Positions 26,015 through 35,190 are shown, counted from the first letter of the stretch. The stretch is 64,000 bases of DNA from Butyricicoccus pullicaecorum (GCA_018366195.1 JAGZIN010000008.1:1-64000); one strand, 5' to 3'. Numbers and translations are program-made. The notes: generated from the letters alone by a model not told the origin.

Positions 26015-26028
26015 TCGGTTTCCTCGTT

Positions 26029-26346
26029 TTAATACAGCACAAACTTTACAAAGAGAAACAGATACCGAGCCATTTCAGTAAAAAATAGGAAGGTGAAGAA
26101 ATAATTCGTTTTTCTTTTGACCTTTGTAAGCTGATATGCAAATCCGGAAAAGAGGGTTATATTGACGAGAAGTCCCATTGCATATTTTGCAGAATCATCA
26201 AGCTGTTTGATTTGTGACAGTACAAGCCAAGAAAGAATCAAAACAGCAATTGAAAAATCAGCGGCTTTTAGTTCGAAATATTTTACGCGCTCGTCTTTTG
26301 AGATGTTTTCATTTCGGCTTTTTGCCAGAATTTCTTCTTTATTCAT
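26029..26346 (-). CDS. Small membrane protein (DUF6442-like) paired with an XRE regulator
   Basis: A 105-residue protein with an N-terminal charged helix (MNKEEILAKSRNENISKDERVKYFELKA) and three predicted membrane helices. The pairing of this type of membrane protein with a tiny XRE regulator is common in Firmicutes; its role is unknown. AAAGGAGG lies 7 nt before the ATG at 26346. Confidence 0.78.
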   Translation of the reverse strand: MNKEEILAKSRNENISKDERVKYFELKAADFSIAVLILSWLVLSQIKQLDDSAKYAMGLLVNITLFSGFAYQLTKVKRKTNYFFTFLFFTEMARYLFLFVKFVLY

Positions 26347-26372
26347 GATGGAACCTCCTTTAATATTGCCAA

Positions 26373-26421
26373 GTATTCTATGCAAATAGAATACCATTGA
26401 CAAGTATTCTTGTCAATATAT
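26373..26421 (-). promoter_or_regulatory. Promoter with two palindromic operators
   Basis: Reading the minus strand, TTGACA and TATTCT with a 17-nt spacer form a promoter. Two perfect palindromes overlay it: TTGACAAG-TATT-CTTGTCAA at 26397-26416 and GTATTCTA-6nt-TAGAATAC at 26373-26394. Probably autoregulation by the XRE protein. Confidence 0.75.
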
Positions 26422-26496
26422 TTTGCAAAGTTTTCTGTGCAAAAATGGATGGCTGTAAATGGATTGCAATGGGAGATGTTTTGAGGAGGCTCATAG

Positions 26497-26543
26497 AAAA
26501 ATCAAAACAGGCACCGCAGGGAATTTCGATTCCCCACAGCGCC
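26497..26543 (-). terminator. Terminator of gap
   Basis: A 15-bp stem (with G-T pairs) of GGCACCGCAGGGAAT and its partner, T-rich end on the minus strand. Confidence 0.75.
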
Positions 26544-26583
26544 CGTGATAGACTCCCTAAAAGAGAGCATGTTTTGGAAGAAA

Positions 26584-27612
26584 TTACTTTGCGTCAACCT
26601 CTGCCATGTGCTCGATGAGCATCAGCAGCTTGTTGGAGTAACCCCATTCGTTATCATACCAAGAAACGACCTTTACGAAAGTATCGGTCAGAGCAATGCC
26701 AGCCTTCTTGTCGAAGATGGAGGTGCGCTCGTCGCCGATGAAGTCGGAAGAAACAACGTCCTCGTCGGTGTAGCCCAGAACGCCCTTCAGACCGCCCTCG
26801 GACAGAGGCTTCTCAGAAGCAGCCTTCATTGCAGCGCAGATGTCCTCGTACTTTGCCGGCTTTGCCAGATTAACGGTGAGGTCAACAACAGAAACGTCCA
26901 GAGTCGGAACGCGCATGGACATACCAGTCAGCTTGCCGTTGAGCTTCGGGTAAACCTTGCCAACAGCCTTTGCAGCACCGGTAGAAGATGGAATGATGTT
27001 GCCGCCAGCTGCACGGCCGCCGCGCCAGTCCTTCTTGGAAGGGCCGTCAACGGTCTTCTGGGTGCCGGTGGTAGCGTGAACAGTGGTCATCAGACCGTCG
27101 GTGATGCCGAATGCCTCGTCCAGAACCTTAGCGATGGGAGCCAGACAGTTGGTGGTGCAGGAAGCGTTGGAAACAAAGGTCATGTCCTTTGTATAAGTGT
27201 CCTGGTTTACGCCCATAACGAACATTGGGGTGTCGTCCTTGGAAGGAGCAGACATAACAACCTTCTTTGCGCCGCCGTCGATGTGAGCCTGAGCCTTTTC
27301 CTTGGTCAGGAAAACGCCGGTGGACTCAACAACGTAGTCAACGCCGTCCTTGCCCCACGGAATGTTCTTTGGATCCATCTCAGCGTGGAACAGAACCTTC
27401 TTGCCGTCCACAGTGATGGAGTTATCATCATACTCGATGGTTCCGTCATAGCGACCGTGTACAGAGTCATACTTGAGCATGTATGCCATGTAGTCCGGAG
27501 TCATGAAAGGATCGTTTACCGCTACGAACTCAATGTTCGGGTTCTTCAGACCAGCGCGGAAAACCATACGGCCGATACGACCAAAACCGTTGATACCTAC
27601 TTTAATAGCCAT
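26584..27612 (-). CDS. gap: Glyceraldehyde-3-phosphate dehydrogenase, type I
   Basis: Central glycolytic enzyme of 342 residues. KVGINGFGRIGRMVFRAG is the NAD-binding Rossmann start, SNASCTTNCLAP holds the catalytic cysteine, and the conserved VHATTGTQKTVDGPSKKDWRGGR and SWYDNEWGYSNK follow. The start at 27612 has GGAGG upstream; the longer in-frame ATG at 27690 lies inside the promoter region. Codon use is strongly biased to preferred codons, as expected for a highly expressed gene. Monocistronic. Confidence 0.97.
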   Translation of the reverse strand: MAIKVGINGFGRIGRMVFRAGLKNPNIEFVAVNDPFMTPDYMAYMLKYDSVHGRYDGTIEYDDNSITVDGKKVLFHAEMDPKNIPWGKDGVDYVVESTGVFLTKEKAQAHIDGGAKKVVMSAPSKDDTPMFVMGVNQDTYTKDMTFVSNASCTTNCLAPIAKVLDEAFGITDGLMTTVHATTGTQKTVDGPSKKDWRGGRAAGGNIIPSSTGAAKAVGKVYPKLNGKLTGMSMRVPTLDVSVVDLTVNLAKPAKYEDICAAMKAASEKPLSEGGLKGVLGYTDEDVVSSDFIGDERTSIFDKKAGIALTDTFVKVVSWYDNEWGYSNKLLMLIEHMAEVDAK

Positions 27613-27660
27613 TGCAATATTCCTCCTATAACAATACAAGTATTCAACATTGCTGAAACT

Positions 27661-27690
27661 ATTATACAACATATCTGCGACATTGTGCAA
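27661..27690 (-). promoter_or_regulatory. Promoter of gap
   Basis: On the minus strand TTGCAC, an 18-nt spacer and TATAAT. Confidence 0.65.
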
Positions 27691-27743
27691 TCCCTAATTG
27701 TGAAACATTTGTCAAATTTAGCAACTAAAAAATTGGATATTCT

Positions 27744-27773
27744 TTGCAAACTATACAGCCAACGTGGTATAAT
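27744..27773 (+). promoter_or_regulatory. Promoter for the kinase-like gene
   Basis: TTGCAA, an 18-nt spacer and TATAAT, divergent from gap; leader of about 125 nt. Confidence 0.6.
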
Positions 27774-27904
27774 AAGTATAGTGCAACGAAGTTGCCCAAA
27801 TGTTGTGCAAAAAGGCACCAAATCAGCACCATCAAAATGCACAAAAATATTACATTATTTTTGTATGTATATACAGGTGTCAAAATCTTGGAGGACAATT
27901 TCAT

Positions 27905-28930
27905 ATGGAGTTCATGGATTTTCTGGGCGGATGTGATACGGCCGCCTGGCAGATGCTCAGTGTGTTAGATGCCGCCGACCGGGCATTCGTGCGGCTGGAC
28001 GATGCAGGACGGATTATTGCACTGACGGATCGGGCGGAGGAGCTTTTGCGTCAGCCGCCGCTGCGCTCGATTTATGAGGTGCTGGGAGAGCTGGCTGCGC
28101 GTACAATCCGCATTGCAATCCGGCGGCATGAAAACATGCGAACCCGTGACATCATTGACGGCTGTACTGTGACGCTGACGATTTGTCCGGGAGAGCAAGA
28201 GCATTTACTCTATCTTGCACCAGAGCCATCAACCAGCCTTTTACTGCGCGAGCAGCTGACTGAGCAGCGCCTGCGTATGGCACTTTCTGTGCTGGAGCTT
28301 GATGACAAGGAGGCAAGACGCCGCACCCTGCGCAAAATGTCTCGGCTGATGCGTGAGCTTGCGCTGATACGGGGCAAAACCGGTATGCCGCGCACAATGA
28401 AAAAGCAGGAGCTGGGCGCACTGTGCGCATGGGCGGTTCAGTTTACACGCCGCTGTACCAATATCCCCATTGTGCTGGAAGGCGTCCACACCCCAATCGT
28501 CTGTGAGCCGGACGAAACAAAAATTGCACTCTATCATTTGCTGACCAATGCGATACAGGCGCCGGGTGTCAGTCAGATTACGGTGCGGTGGGGAAATGAA
28601 CCGGGCTATGCGTGGTTTGAAGTGGCAGACAATGGTGCGGTATTATCAGAGGAGGCGTTCTCAGCGCTCTGTACCGCCAGCAGCCGTGTGGGAACGCTCA
28701 ATGGGCTCCCGCCGCAGATTGAGGGACACACACCGGGGCTTGGGCTGCCGGCGGTTTGCGAGATTGCCATGCGACATGGCGGCGGCGTATCCGTGGTAGA
28801 TGCCCCTGAAGGAAAGGCGGTGCGTGTCACTTATGGAGATGATTTGTGCGAAGACGCACACACATTGCATGCGCCTAAAATTTCAGATGGCTTTCCGATT
28901 GAAGAAACAGAGTTGTCTGTTCTCTCTTAA
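27905..28930 (+). CDS. Histidine-kinase-like ATPase without a clear phosphoacceptor histidine
   Basis: A 341-residue soluble protein. The N-terminal region (about 1-100) has a PAS-like pattern (AFVRLDDAGRIIALTDRAEELL); a helical region follows. The C-terminal half is a HATPase_c domain with an N-box-like LLTNAIQA, a G1 box DNGAVL and a G2 box PGLGLPAVCEIAMRHGG. The helix before it (ARRRTLRKMSRLMRELAL) has no His in the H-box position and there are no membrane segments. GGAGG precedes the ATG at 27905. It may be a degenerate kinase, a serine-kinase-like anti-sigma protein, or a partner of another sensor. No response regulator is adjacent. Confidence 0.7.
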   Translation: MEFMDFLGGCDTAAWQMLSVLDAADRAFVRLDDAGRIIALTDRAEELLRQPPLRSIYEVLGELAARTIRIAIRRHENMRTRDIIDGCTVTLTICPGEQEHLLYLAPEPSTSLLLREQLTEQRLRMALSVLELDDKEARRRTLRKMSRLMRELALIRGKTGMPRTMKKQELGALCAWAVQFTRRCTNIPIVLEGVHTPIVCEPDETKIALYHLLTNAIQAPGVSQITVRWGNEPGYAWFEVADNGAVLSEEAFSALCTASSRVGTLNGLPPQIEGHTPGLGLPAVCEIAMRHGGGVSVVDAPEGKAVRVTYGDDLCEDAHTLHAPKISDGFPIEETELSVLS

Positions 28931-28951
28931 AAGTGTATAAAAGCCGATGCG

Positions 28952-28983
28952 TCACCCTGCACCTGATAACAGGTGCAGGGTGA
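28952..28983 (+). terminator. Strong hairpin after the kinase-like gene
   Basis: A 14-bp perfect stem TCACCCTGCACCTG / CAGGTGCAGGGTGA with a 4-nt loop; the following T-run is short, so it may stabilise the 3' end instead of fully terminating. Confidence 0.65.
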
Positions 28984-29096
28984 TTTGCGCTTGCGGAAAT
29001 CTGGTGTATTTTGTTCGCCTATTGCGTATTTTATAGTGAAATTAGATGCTTTATGGTGGGAATGGTTACAATCACTTTCGATTGTTCCGGAAAAAA

Positions 29097-29125
29097 TTGA
29101 CAGGGGAGCCGCCGCGCGGTACAAT
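29097..29125 (+). promoter_or_regulatory. Promoter for a small membrane protein
   Basis: TTGACA, an exact 17-nt GC-rich spacer and TACAAT. Confidence 0.8.
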
Positions 29126-29173
29126 GAATCTATCAAATGTATAGAAGAAGAAATTTGAAAGGAGGTGGAGGCT

Positions 29174-29584
29174 ATGAAAAAAATAGGTATCTGGACCGCG
29201 CGCGTGGGATTGCTTGGCATATTCTTTTGGTGCAGCAGCTTATTTGCGACATGGTTGTGTTATCGCCACACGCCAATTGAGGTACAATCGGGGACAATGA
29301 TTTGGGTTGCTGCTCTGATTGGGCTGCAAATCCTCTTGTATCTTTCTTTTTCTTGGACGGAAAAGAAGCAGCGCACGGGTTGGCAGGCGGCTCTGTTCCT
29401 TGGGATTGTCCTCATGCGCATCTTGGCTCTGCTGGGGACGATTGACGGCAGTGCGGTAAGAAATGAGGTCATCACGATGATTTTGGGTGTGCTGCCCGCA
29501 ATCCTCTTGGTGCATGGACTGACCCAGCTGGGCTGCAATGCGGCAGAGTATGCTTGGAGAAAATCTCAGCTGCATCGTACGTAA
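29174..29584 (+). CDS. Small four-helix membrane protein, unknown function
   Basis: A 136-residue protein with four predicted transmembrane segments (about residues 8-30, 44-64, 75-95 and 105-125) and short loops. I do not recognise a family. AAAGGAGG lies 9 nt before the ATG at 29174, which is preferred over GTG at 29165. It has its own strong promoter and terminator. Confidence 0.72.
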   Translation: MKKIGIWTARVGLLGIFFWCSSLFATWLCYRHTPIEVQSGTMIWVAALIGLQILLYLSFSWTEKKQRTGWQAALFLGIVLMRILALLGTIDGSAVRNEVITMILGVLPAILLVHGLTQLGCNAAEYAWRKSQLHRT

Positions 29585-29603
29585 TCGGACGAAATTATTG
29601 TGT

Positions 29604-29640
29604 AAAAAGACGTGCCTGAAGCAAAAGGCACGTCTTTTTT
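29604..29640 (+). terminator. Terminator
   Basis: AAAAAGACGTGCC / GGCACGTCTTTTTT. Confidence 0.92.
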
Positions 29641-29978
29641 GTATTATTTTTTGCAAAAACGCGAAAAAGTCAGAATATGGGGCGCGGGGCACACAGCCCA
29701 AAAAGCAGTATGGATTTGGAGACAGAGACTGCTTTTGCAAACTCCTTATAAATTATTGCATGATTTTGTTGAAGTTTTTTGGTCAGAACGGTTGATTTTT
29801 GTACCCTTTTATGAGTATAATTTAAGACGTGATACTTTGAAATATCACGCCTGTTCTGTCCCGAGCTGCGGCAAGAAGGGCAGGCAAAAGGGAAACGAAA
29901 CGAGCGCCCTCCGATTGGCATTTTCGGCTGTTGTGCGCTTGCTTTTCGTGCACAAAATATTGGAGAGGTGAATCTAAA
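29641..29978 (+). promoter_or_regulatory. rnf promoter and structured leader
   Basis: TTGATT at about 29793, an 18-nt spacer and TATAAT at 29817-29822 form the promoter. The 150-nt leader has a CGTGATA/TATCACG hairpin at its very start (29828-29850) and a GC-rich stretch before the ribosome site. The part upstream of the promoter holds no gene that I can support. Confidence 0.55.
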
Positions 29979-31379
29979 ATGGTGTACACGTTTCGTGGCG
30001 GCATTCATCCGGGCACACATGCTGACCCTGGGTATAAGGCTGCAACAAACACCAAGCCCATTGAGGCGATGCCCGCTCCCGAGCAGGTAATCCTGCCGGT
30101 ATCTATGCACATCGGCGCTCCCGCAAAGCCGATTGTAAAGAAGGGTGACATCGTAGATATGGGACAAATGATCGCGGAGGCTGGCGGATTTGTCAGCGCA
30201 CCCGTCCATGCGACGGTTTCCGGTAAGGTCATTGCGGTTGAGCCGCGGCTGCATCCGAACGGCAGCAAGGTCATGTCCATTGTAATCGAGAACGATGGTG
30301 AGGACCGTCTGCATGAGTCTGTGCATCCGTATGATTTTGCAGCCATGTCAAATGATGAGCGCATTGAAACCATTCGCTCGGCTGGCATGGTAGGACATGG
30401 TGGTGCGACGTTCCCCACCCATGTGAAAATCAAGGGCGCAATTGGCTGCGTTGATACCGTTCTGGTCAATGCGGCAGAGTGTGAACCCTACATCACAAGT
30501 GACCATCGCCTGCTGTTGGAGCGCCCCGAGGAAATCGTTGGCGGTCTGAAGATGCTTTGCGACATCATTGGCGCAAAGAGCGGCATCATCGGCATCGAGG
30601 TCAACAAGCAGGATACCTTTGCAAAAATCGAGGAGCTCATCAAAGATGACCCGCGTCTGCATCTGTATCCGCTCAAGTGCAAGTATCCGCAGGGTGCGGA
30701 AAAGCAGCTCATCAACGCTTGCACAGGCAGAGAGGTTCCGTCCGGCAAGCTGCCGGCAGACGCAGGCTGTGCAGTATTTAATGTGGACACCACAGGCGCG
30801 ATTTATCGCCGCTTTTTGACCGGTATGCCGGTGGTACGCCGTATTGTAACGGTTTCCGGTTCGGCGGTCGTCAATCCCAAAAATCTGGAGGTGCGCATTG
30901 GTACACCCGTAGAAAAGCTCATTGACGCATGCGGCGGGCTGAAAGCAGCGCCAAATAAGCTGCTCATGGGCGGCCCGATGATGGGTGTTGCGCAGTTCTC
31001 GCTGGAAATCCCTGTATTCAAGGGCACCAACGCATTCCTTGCGTTCTGCGAAGATGAGGACAAGCGCGTTCCGGACCCGCAGTGTATCCGCTGCGGTAAG
31101 TGCATTGAAGCATGCCCGATGCACCTGCTCCCAATTTACATGAATGTTTATGGCAAGGCAAACGACCTCGAGGAGAGTGTCAAGTGCGGCGCAATGGACT
31201 GCATTGAATGTGGGTCCTGTGCCTATGTTTGTCCGGCACGTATCCCGCTGGTTGCACAGTTCCGTCTGACCAAGAGTCAGATTCAGGCGCAGCGTGCAGC
31301 AGAAAAGGCAAAGGCTGATGCAGAGAAGGCGAAGGCAGAAGCCGCAGCTGGCAAGCCCGCCGATGCGGAAAAGAAGTAA
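29979..31379 (+). CDS. rnfC: Rnf complex subunit RnfC
   Basis: NADH-oxidising, FMN- and Fe-S-containing subunit of the ferredoxin:NAD+ oxidoreductase that pumps Na+ or H+. The 466-residue protein has a GGIHPGTHADPGYK start, the NADH-binding GGATFPTHVK and ECEPYITSDHRL motifs, and two [4Fe-4S] motifs (CIRCGKCIEACP, CIECGSCAYVCP). The C-terminus is an Ala/Lys-rich tail. Start at 29979 with GAGGTGA upstream. First gene of rnfCDGEAB. Confidence 0.97.
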   Translation: MVYTFRGGIHPGTHADPGYKAATNTKPIEAMPAPEQVILPVSMHIGAPAKPIVKKGDIVDMGQMIAEAGGFVSAPVHATVSGKVIAVEPRLHPNGSKVMSIVIENDGEDRLHESVHPYDFAAMSNDERIETIRSAGMVGHGGATFPTHVKIKGAIGCVDTVLVNAAECEPYITSDHRLLLERPEEIVGGLKMLCDIIGAKSGIIGIEVNKQDTFAKIEELIKDDPRLHLYPLKCKYPQGAEKQLINACTGREVPSGKLPADAGCAVFNVDTTGAIYRRFLTGMPVVRRIVTVSGSAVVNPKNLEVRIGTPVEKLIDACGGLKAAPNKLLMGGPMMGVAQFSLEIPVFKGTNAFLAFCEDEDKRVPDPQCIRCGKCIEACPMHLLPIYMNVYGKANDLEESVKCGAMDCIECGSCAYVCPARIPLVAQFRLTKSQIQAQRAAEKAKADAEKAKAEAAAGKPADAEKK

Positions 31380-31393
31380 GGGGGTAGAAACTG

Positions 31394-32395
31394 ATGTATG
31401 ATCTGAGTAAAGTCGTTGTCACCTCCTCACCGCACATCAAGGCGGCTGATGATACCAGAAGCCTGATGGCAGATGTGTGTCTGGCTCTGCTGCCTGCACT
31501 GGTTGTGTCCGTTCTCACATTTGGACCGCGTGCGCTGGTGCTGACCGTGGCAACTGTTATTTCCTGTGTATTTTTTGAGTGGCTTTATAACAAGCTGCTG
31601 CACCAGCCGAGTACCATTGGCGACCTGTCTGCGGTCGTTACCGGTATGCTGCTGGCATTCAACATTCCGGTTGCGGCACCGATTTGGATGCCGGTTATCG
31701 GCGGTGCCTTTTCCGTCATCGTGGTCAAGATGCTGTTTGGCGGCATTGGCAAAAACTTTATGAATCCGGCGCTGGCAGGCCGTGCCTTTATGCTGGCATC
31801 TTGGCCGGCACTCATGACCGTTTGGACACGTCCGGGTGCAGAGCTGCCGCTCTTTGGCAATGTGACAGTAACCGATGCAATCTCTACTGCAACCCCACTT
31901 GCTTCCCTCAAGGGCGGCGCACTGCCGGAGGCAGATATACTGCGCTTGTTCCTTGGTCAGACCGGCGGCGTTATCGGTGAGACCTCTGCACTGGCTCTGC
32001 TCATTGGCGGCGCATATCTCGTTTACCGCAAGGTGATTTCCATTAACATTCCAGCGGCTTATATCTTGACTGTTGCGGTTTTGACCTTCCTGTTCCCAAT
32101 GGGCGGTCAGGAGCGCTTTGTGTGGATGCTGAGCCAGATTCTGTCCGGTGGTCTGATGCTGGGTGCCATCTTTATGGCAACCGACTATGTGACAAGTCCG
32201 GTTACACCAAATGGTCAAATCATCTTTGGCATCGGCTGCGGTCTTTTGACCGTGTTTATTCGTTACTTTGGCGGTCTGCCAGAGGGCGTATCGTATTCTA
32301 TCCTGCTCATGAACACGCTGGTTTGGGTGATTGACAAAAAGACCCACCCGCGTAAGTTTGGCTATGCGCTGGATAAGAAGAAGGAGGGCAAGTGA
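31394..32395 (+). CDS. rnfD: Rnf complex subunit RnfD
   Basis: A 333-residue membrane subunit with about ten helices that carries a covalently bound FMN; the threonine attachment motif is in DAISTATPLASLK. It shares the RnfD/NqrB fold that forms the ion path. Same operon, 14 nt after rnfC. Confidence 0.96.
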   Translation: MYDLSKVVVTSSPHIKAADDTRSLMADVCLALLPALVVSVLTFGPRALVLTVATVISCVFFEWLYNKLLHQPSTIGDLSAVVTGMLLAFNIPVAAPIWMPVIGGAFSVIVVKMLFGGIGKNFMNPALAGRAFMLASWPALMTVWTRPGAELPLFGNVTVTDAISTATPLASLKGGALPEADILRLFLGQTGGVIGETSALALLIGGAYLVYRKVISINIPAAYILTVAVLTFLFPMGGQERFVWMLSQILSGGLMLGAIFMATDYVTSPVTPNGQIIFGIGCGLLTVFIRYFGGLPEGVSYSILLMNTLVWVIDKKTHPRKFGYALDKKKEGK

Positions 32396-32397
32396 TC

Positions 32398-33006
32398 ATG
32401 AGCGAAACCAAAAAGAGCGAAGGCATTGGCCGCCTGATTCTTGTACTGGGTCTGATTACCTTTGTATGTGCACTGCTCTTGGGCGTTGTCAATCAGGTGA
32501 CAGCACCGTTGATTGAGCAGAATGAAATCAATACCCGAAATGCTGCCATGGAGGAAATCATTCCGGGCGCACAGTTTGAAGATCTCGGCACCGTTTTGAG
32601 CGCAGAGGAGGTTGCAGCAGCGGGGGTTACCCTGCCTGCGGGCCGAACAGCTGCGGCAATCTCTGGTGTATATCAGGCAACGGTGGACGGACAGGACGCA
32701 GGCTACTGCGTACAGGTCAACCCGAAGGGCTTTGGCGGCGCACTGACCCTGATTGTGGGTGTTGGCACCGATGGCAATATTGCCGGCATCAAGGTGACAG
32801 GTCACGCAGAAACACCGGGTCTTGGTGCAAAGGCACAGACCGATTCCGCATGGGTTGCACAGTATCAGGGTGCAGCAGCAGACGGTCAGCTGATGGTGAC
32901 AAAGGACGGCGGTACCATTAACGCAATCACAGGTGCAACCATCACCTCTCGTGCGGTAACCGACGGCGTCAACACGGCAGCCGCTTACATTGCAACATTG
33001 GGTTAA
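32398..33006 (+). CDS. rnfG: Rnf complex subunit RnfG
   Basis: A 202-residue subunit with one N-terminal membrane helix (LILVLGLITFVCALLLGVVN) and an outer FMN-binding domain; the covalent flavin attachment motif is ITGATITSRAV. The ATG at 32398 follows a GGAGGG site and begins 2 nt after the rnfD stop. Confidence 0.96.
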   Translation: MSETKKSEGIGRLILVLGLITFVCALLLGVVNQVTAPLIEQNEINTRNAAMEEIIPGAQFEDLGTVLSAEEVAAAGVTLPAGRTAAAISGVYQATVDGQDAGYCVQVNPKGFGGALTLIVGVGTDGNIAGIKVTGHAETPGLGAKAQTDSAWVAQYQGAAADGQLMVTKDGGTINAITGATITSRAVTDGVNTAAAYIATLG

Positions 33007-33023
33007 GAAGGAGGGCGAACATA

Positions 33024-33644
33024 ATGAAATTTTCTGAGCGTTTGAAAGCCGGCGTCCTTCTCGACAATCCGGTATTTATGCAGACCATTGGTCTGTGTCC
33101 GACTTTGGCAACGACAACCTCGCTGTCAAACGCAGTGGGCATGGGCGTTGCAGCAACCGTTGTTTTGATTTGCTCCAACGTGGTCATTTCTCTGCTGCGC
33201 AAATTTATTCCCGATAAAATCCGTATTGCGGCATTCATTTCGATTATCGCAACTTTTGTAACCCTAATCCAGATGCTCCTCAATGCCTATATCCCATCTC
33301 TTGCAGCATCTCTCGGCTTGTTCCTGCCGCTGATTGTTGTAAACTGTATCATTCTTGGGCGTGCAGAAGCATATGCTTCTAAGAACAAGGTGCTTCCGTC
33401 TGCATTGGACGGCGTCTGCATGGGTCTTGGATTTACATTTGCACTCGTGCTGATGGGCTTTTTCCGTGAGCTTCTGGGTGCAGGCACCATTGCAGCCGGC
33501 ATCATCAGCGAAACAGGAATTCAGATTCCCGGGCTTTATGAAAATGCCGCAACCATGATGATTCTGCCAGCAGGCGGCTTCCTTGTCATGGGCTTTATCC
33601 TTGCTGCAATTCAGAAGATTATGTCAAAAAAGGAGGACAAGTAA
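33024..33644 (+). CDS. rnfE: Rnf complex subunit RnfE
   Basis: A 206-residue protein with six membrane helices, inverted relative to RnfA, containing the typical LCPTLATTTSLSNAVGMG and NCIILGRAEAYA motifs. The cysteines in these motifs bind the intramembrane [2Fe-2S] cluster with RnfA. Confidence 0.96.
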   Translation: MKFSERLKAGVLLDNPVFMQTIGLCPTLATTTSLSNAVGMGVAATVVLICSNVVISLLRKFIPDKIRIAAFISIIATFVTLIQMLLNAYIPSLAASLGLFLPLIVVNCIILGRAEAYASKNKVLPSALDGVCMGLGFTFALVLMGFFRELLGAGTIAAGIISETGIQIPGLYENAATMMILPAGGFLVMGFILAAIQKIMSKKEDK

Positions 33645-34259
33645 ATGTTTAGTTTACCTGCTTCCATGGGACTGACAGACATTCTGTCGCTTGCAATTGC
33701 GGCAATTCTGGTCAACAACTATATTTTGGTACAGTTCCTTGGCTGCTGTTCATTCTTCGGCGTATCCAAAAAGACCGATACTGCCGTTGGTATGGGCATG
33801 GCGGTTATCTTTGTTATGGCGCTGGCGTCCGCGGTTTCGTGGTGTGTGCAGTATTTCATTTTGAATCCGCTGGATCTGGGCTACATGCAGACCATTGCAT
33901 TCATTCTGGTTATCGCAACACTCGTACAGTTTGTTGAGATGTTCATGAAGAAGTTTATGCCGGCTCTGTACTCGGCGCTCGGCATTTTCCTGCCGCTGAT
34001 TACGACAAACTGTGCAGTTCTGGGTGCAGCAATCACCAACATCGACAACGAATATTCTTTCATTGGCGCTGTTGTCTATGGCGTTGCAGCCGGTGTCGGC
34101 TTCCTGCTGGCGATTGTCCTGTTTGCATCCATTCGTGAGCGTCTTGCAGTCACTTCAAAATGTCCGAAGTGCTTTGAGGGCTTCCCGATTGCGCTTATCG
34201 CAGCTTCGCTGCTCGCGATATCCTTCATGGGCTTCTCCGGTCTTTCGATACCATGGTAA
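33645..34259 (+). CDS. rnfA: Rnf complex subunit RnfA
   Basis: A 204-residue membrane subunit paralogous to RnfE, with NYILVQFLGCCSFFGVSKK and TNCAVLGAA motifs. The rnfE stop codon is directly followed by the ATG of rnfA. Confidence 0.96.
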   Translation: MFSLPASMGLTDILSLAIAAILVNNYILVQFLGCCSFFGVSKKTDTAVGMGMAVIFVMALASAVSWCVQYFILNPLDLGYMQTIAFILVIATLVQFVEMFMKKFMPALYSALGIFLPLITTNCAVLGAAITNIDNEYSFIGAVVYGVAAGVGFLLAIVLFASIRERLAVTSKCPKCFEGFPIALIAASLLAISFMGFSGLSIPW

Positions 34260-34278
34260 ACCAAGGAGGAACTGAAAA

Positions 34279-35190
34279 ATGGATATGACCAATATAATTT
34301 CCGCGGTGCTCGTGCTGTTTATCATGGGTGTCGTGTTCGCATTGCTGCTCGGCATTGCGGCAAAGGTGTTTGCTGTCGAGGTAGACGAGCGCGTTCCGCT
34401 GGTGCGTGATTGTCTGCCGGGCGCAAACTGCGGCGGCTGTGGATATCCGGGCTGTGACGGTCTTGCGGCTGCAATTGTTGAGGGCAATGCCCCGGTCAAT
34501 GGCTGTCCGGTTGGCGGCGCTGCTGCGGCAGCAAAGATTGCCGAGGTCATGGGTGTTGAGGCGGACAGCGCAGAACCAAAGGTTGCACATGTGCACTGTA
34601 ACGGTGGCTGCAACGCGGTAGACAAGGCAAAGTATGAGGGCTTGCAGGATTGCAATGCGGCAATGCGTGTTGCGGCGGGTCCAAAGGAATGTGCATACGG
34701 CTGCATGGGTCTGGGCTCCTGTGTAAAAGAATGTGCATTTGATGCGCTGCATATTGTAGACGGTAAGGCGCTGGTCGATCCGGAAAAGTGTGTTGCATGC
34801 GGTAAGTGTGTTGCTGCTTGTCCGAAGAAGCTCATTGACCTCGTGCCGAAGTCAAAGAAGGTTCATGTAAACTGCCGGAATCAGGACAAGGGTGCGCAGG
34901 CGATGAAGGTCTGCACAAACTCCTGTATTGGCTGCATGAAGTGCGAAAAGACCTGTAAGTTTGATGCAATCCATGTGGTAAACAACGTGGCTGTCATCGA
35001 CTATGACAAGTGTAAGAACTGTAAGATGTGTTCCAAGGCTTGTCCGAAGAATGCAATCGAACCGATTCCGACCAAGGAAGAAAAGGAAAAGTTCGATGCC
35101 ATGATGAAGGCGCAGGCAGAGAAGGCAAAGGAAGCAGCACAGGCAAAGGCTGCGGAACAGGCTGCTGCGCAAGCGCCAAAGGGTGAATAA
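34279..35190 (+). CDS. rnfB: Rnf complex subunit RnfB
   Basis: The ferredoxin-oxidising subunit, 303 residues. N-terminal membrane helix, the four-cysteine motif GANCGGCGYPGCDG, and several [4Fe-4S] motifs (CVACGKCVAACP, CIGCMKCEKTC, CKNCKMCSKACP). It ends in a Lys/Ala/Glu-rich tail. Last gene of the operon, followed by a terminator. Confidence 0.96.
   Translation: MDMTNIISAVLVLFIMGVVFALLLGIAAKVFAVEVDERVPLVRDCLPGANCGGCGYPGCDGLAAAIVEGNAPVNGCPVGGAAAAAKIAEVMGVEADSAEPKVAHVHCNGGCNAVDKAKYEGLQDCNAAMRVAAGPKECAYGCMGLGSCVKECAFDALHIVDGKALVDPEKCVACGKCVAACPKKLIDLVPKSKKVHVNCRNQDKGAQAMKVCTNSCIGCMKCEKTCKFDAIHVVNNVAVIDYDKCKNCKMCSKACPKNAIEPIPTKEEKEKFDAMMKAQAEKAKEAAQAKAAEQAAAQAPKGE

Noticed and set aside
26545..27936. 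463-codon plus-strand ORF
   Set aside because: Antisense to gap, an effect of the strong codon bias of that gene.
31427..32347. 306-codon minus-strand ORF
   Set aside because: Antisense of rnfD; high Gln/His/Asn content without a hydrophobic core.
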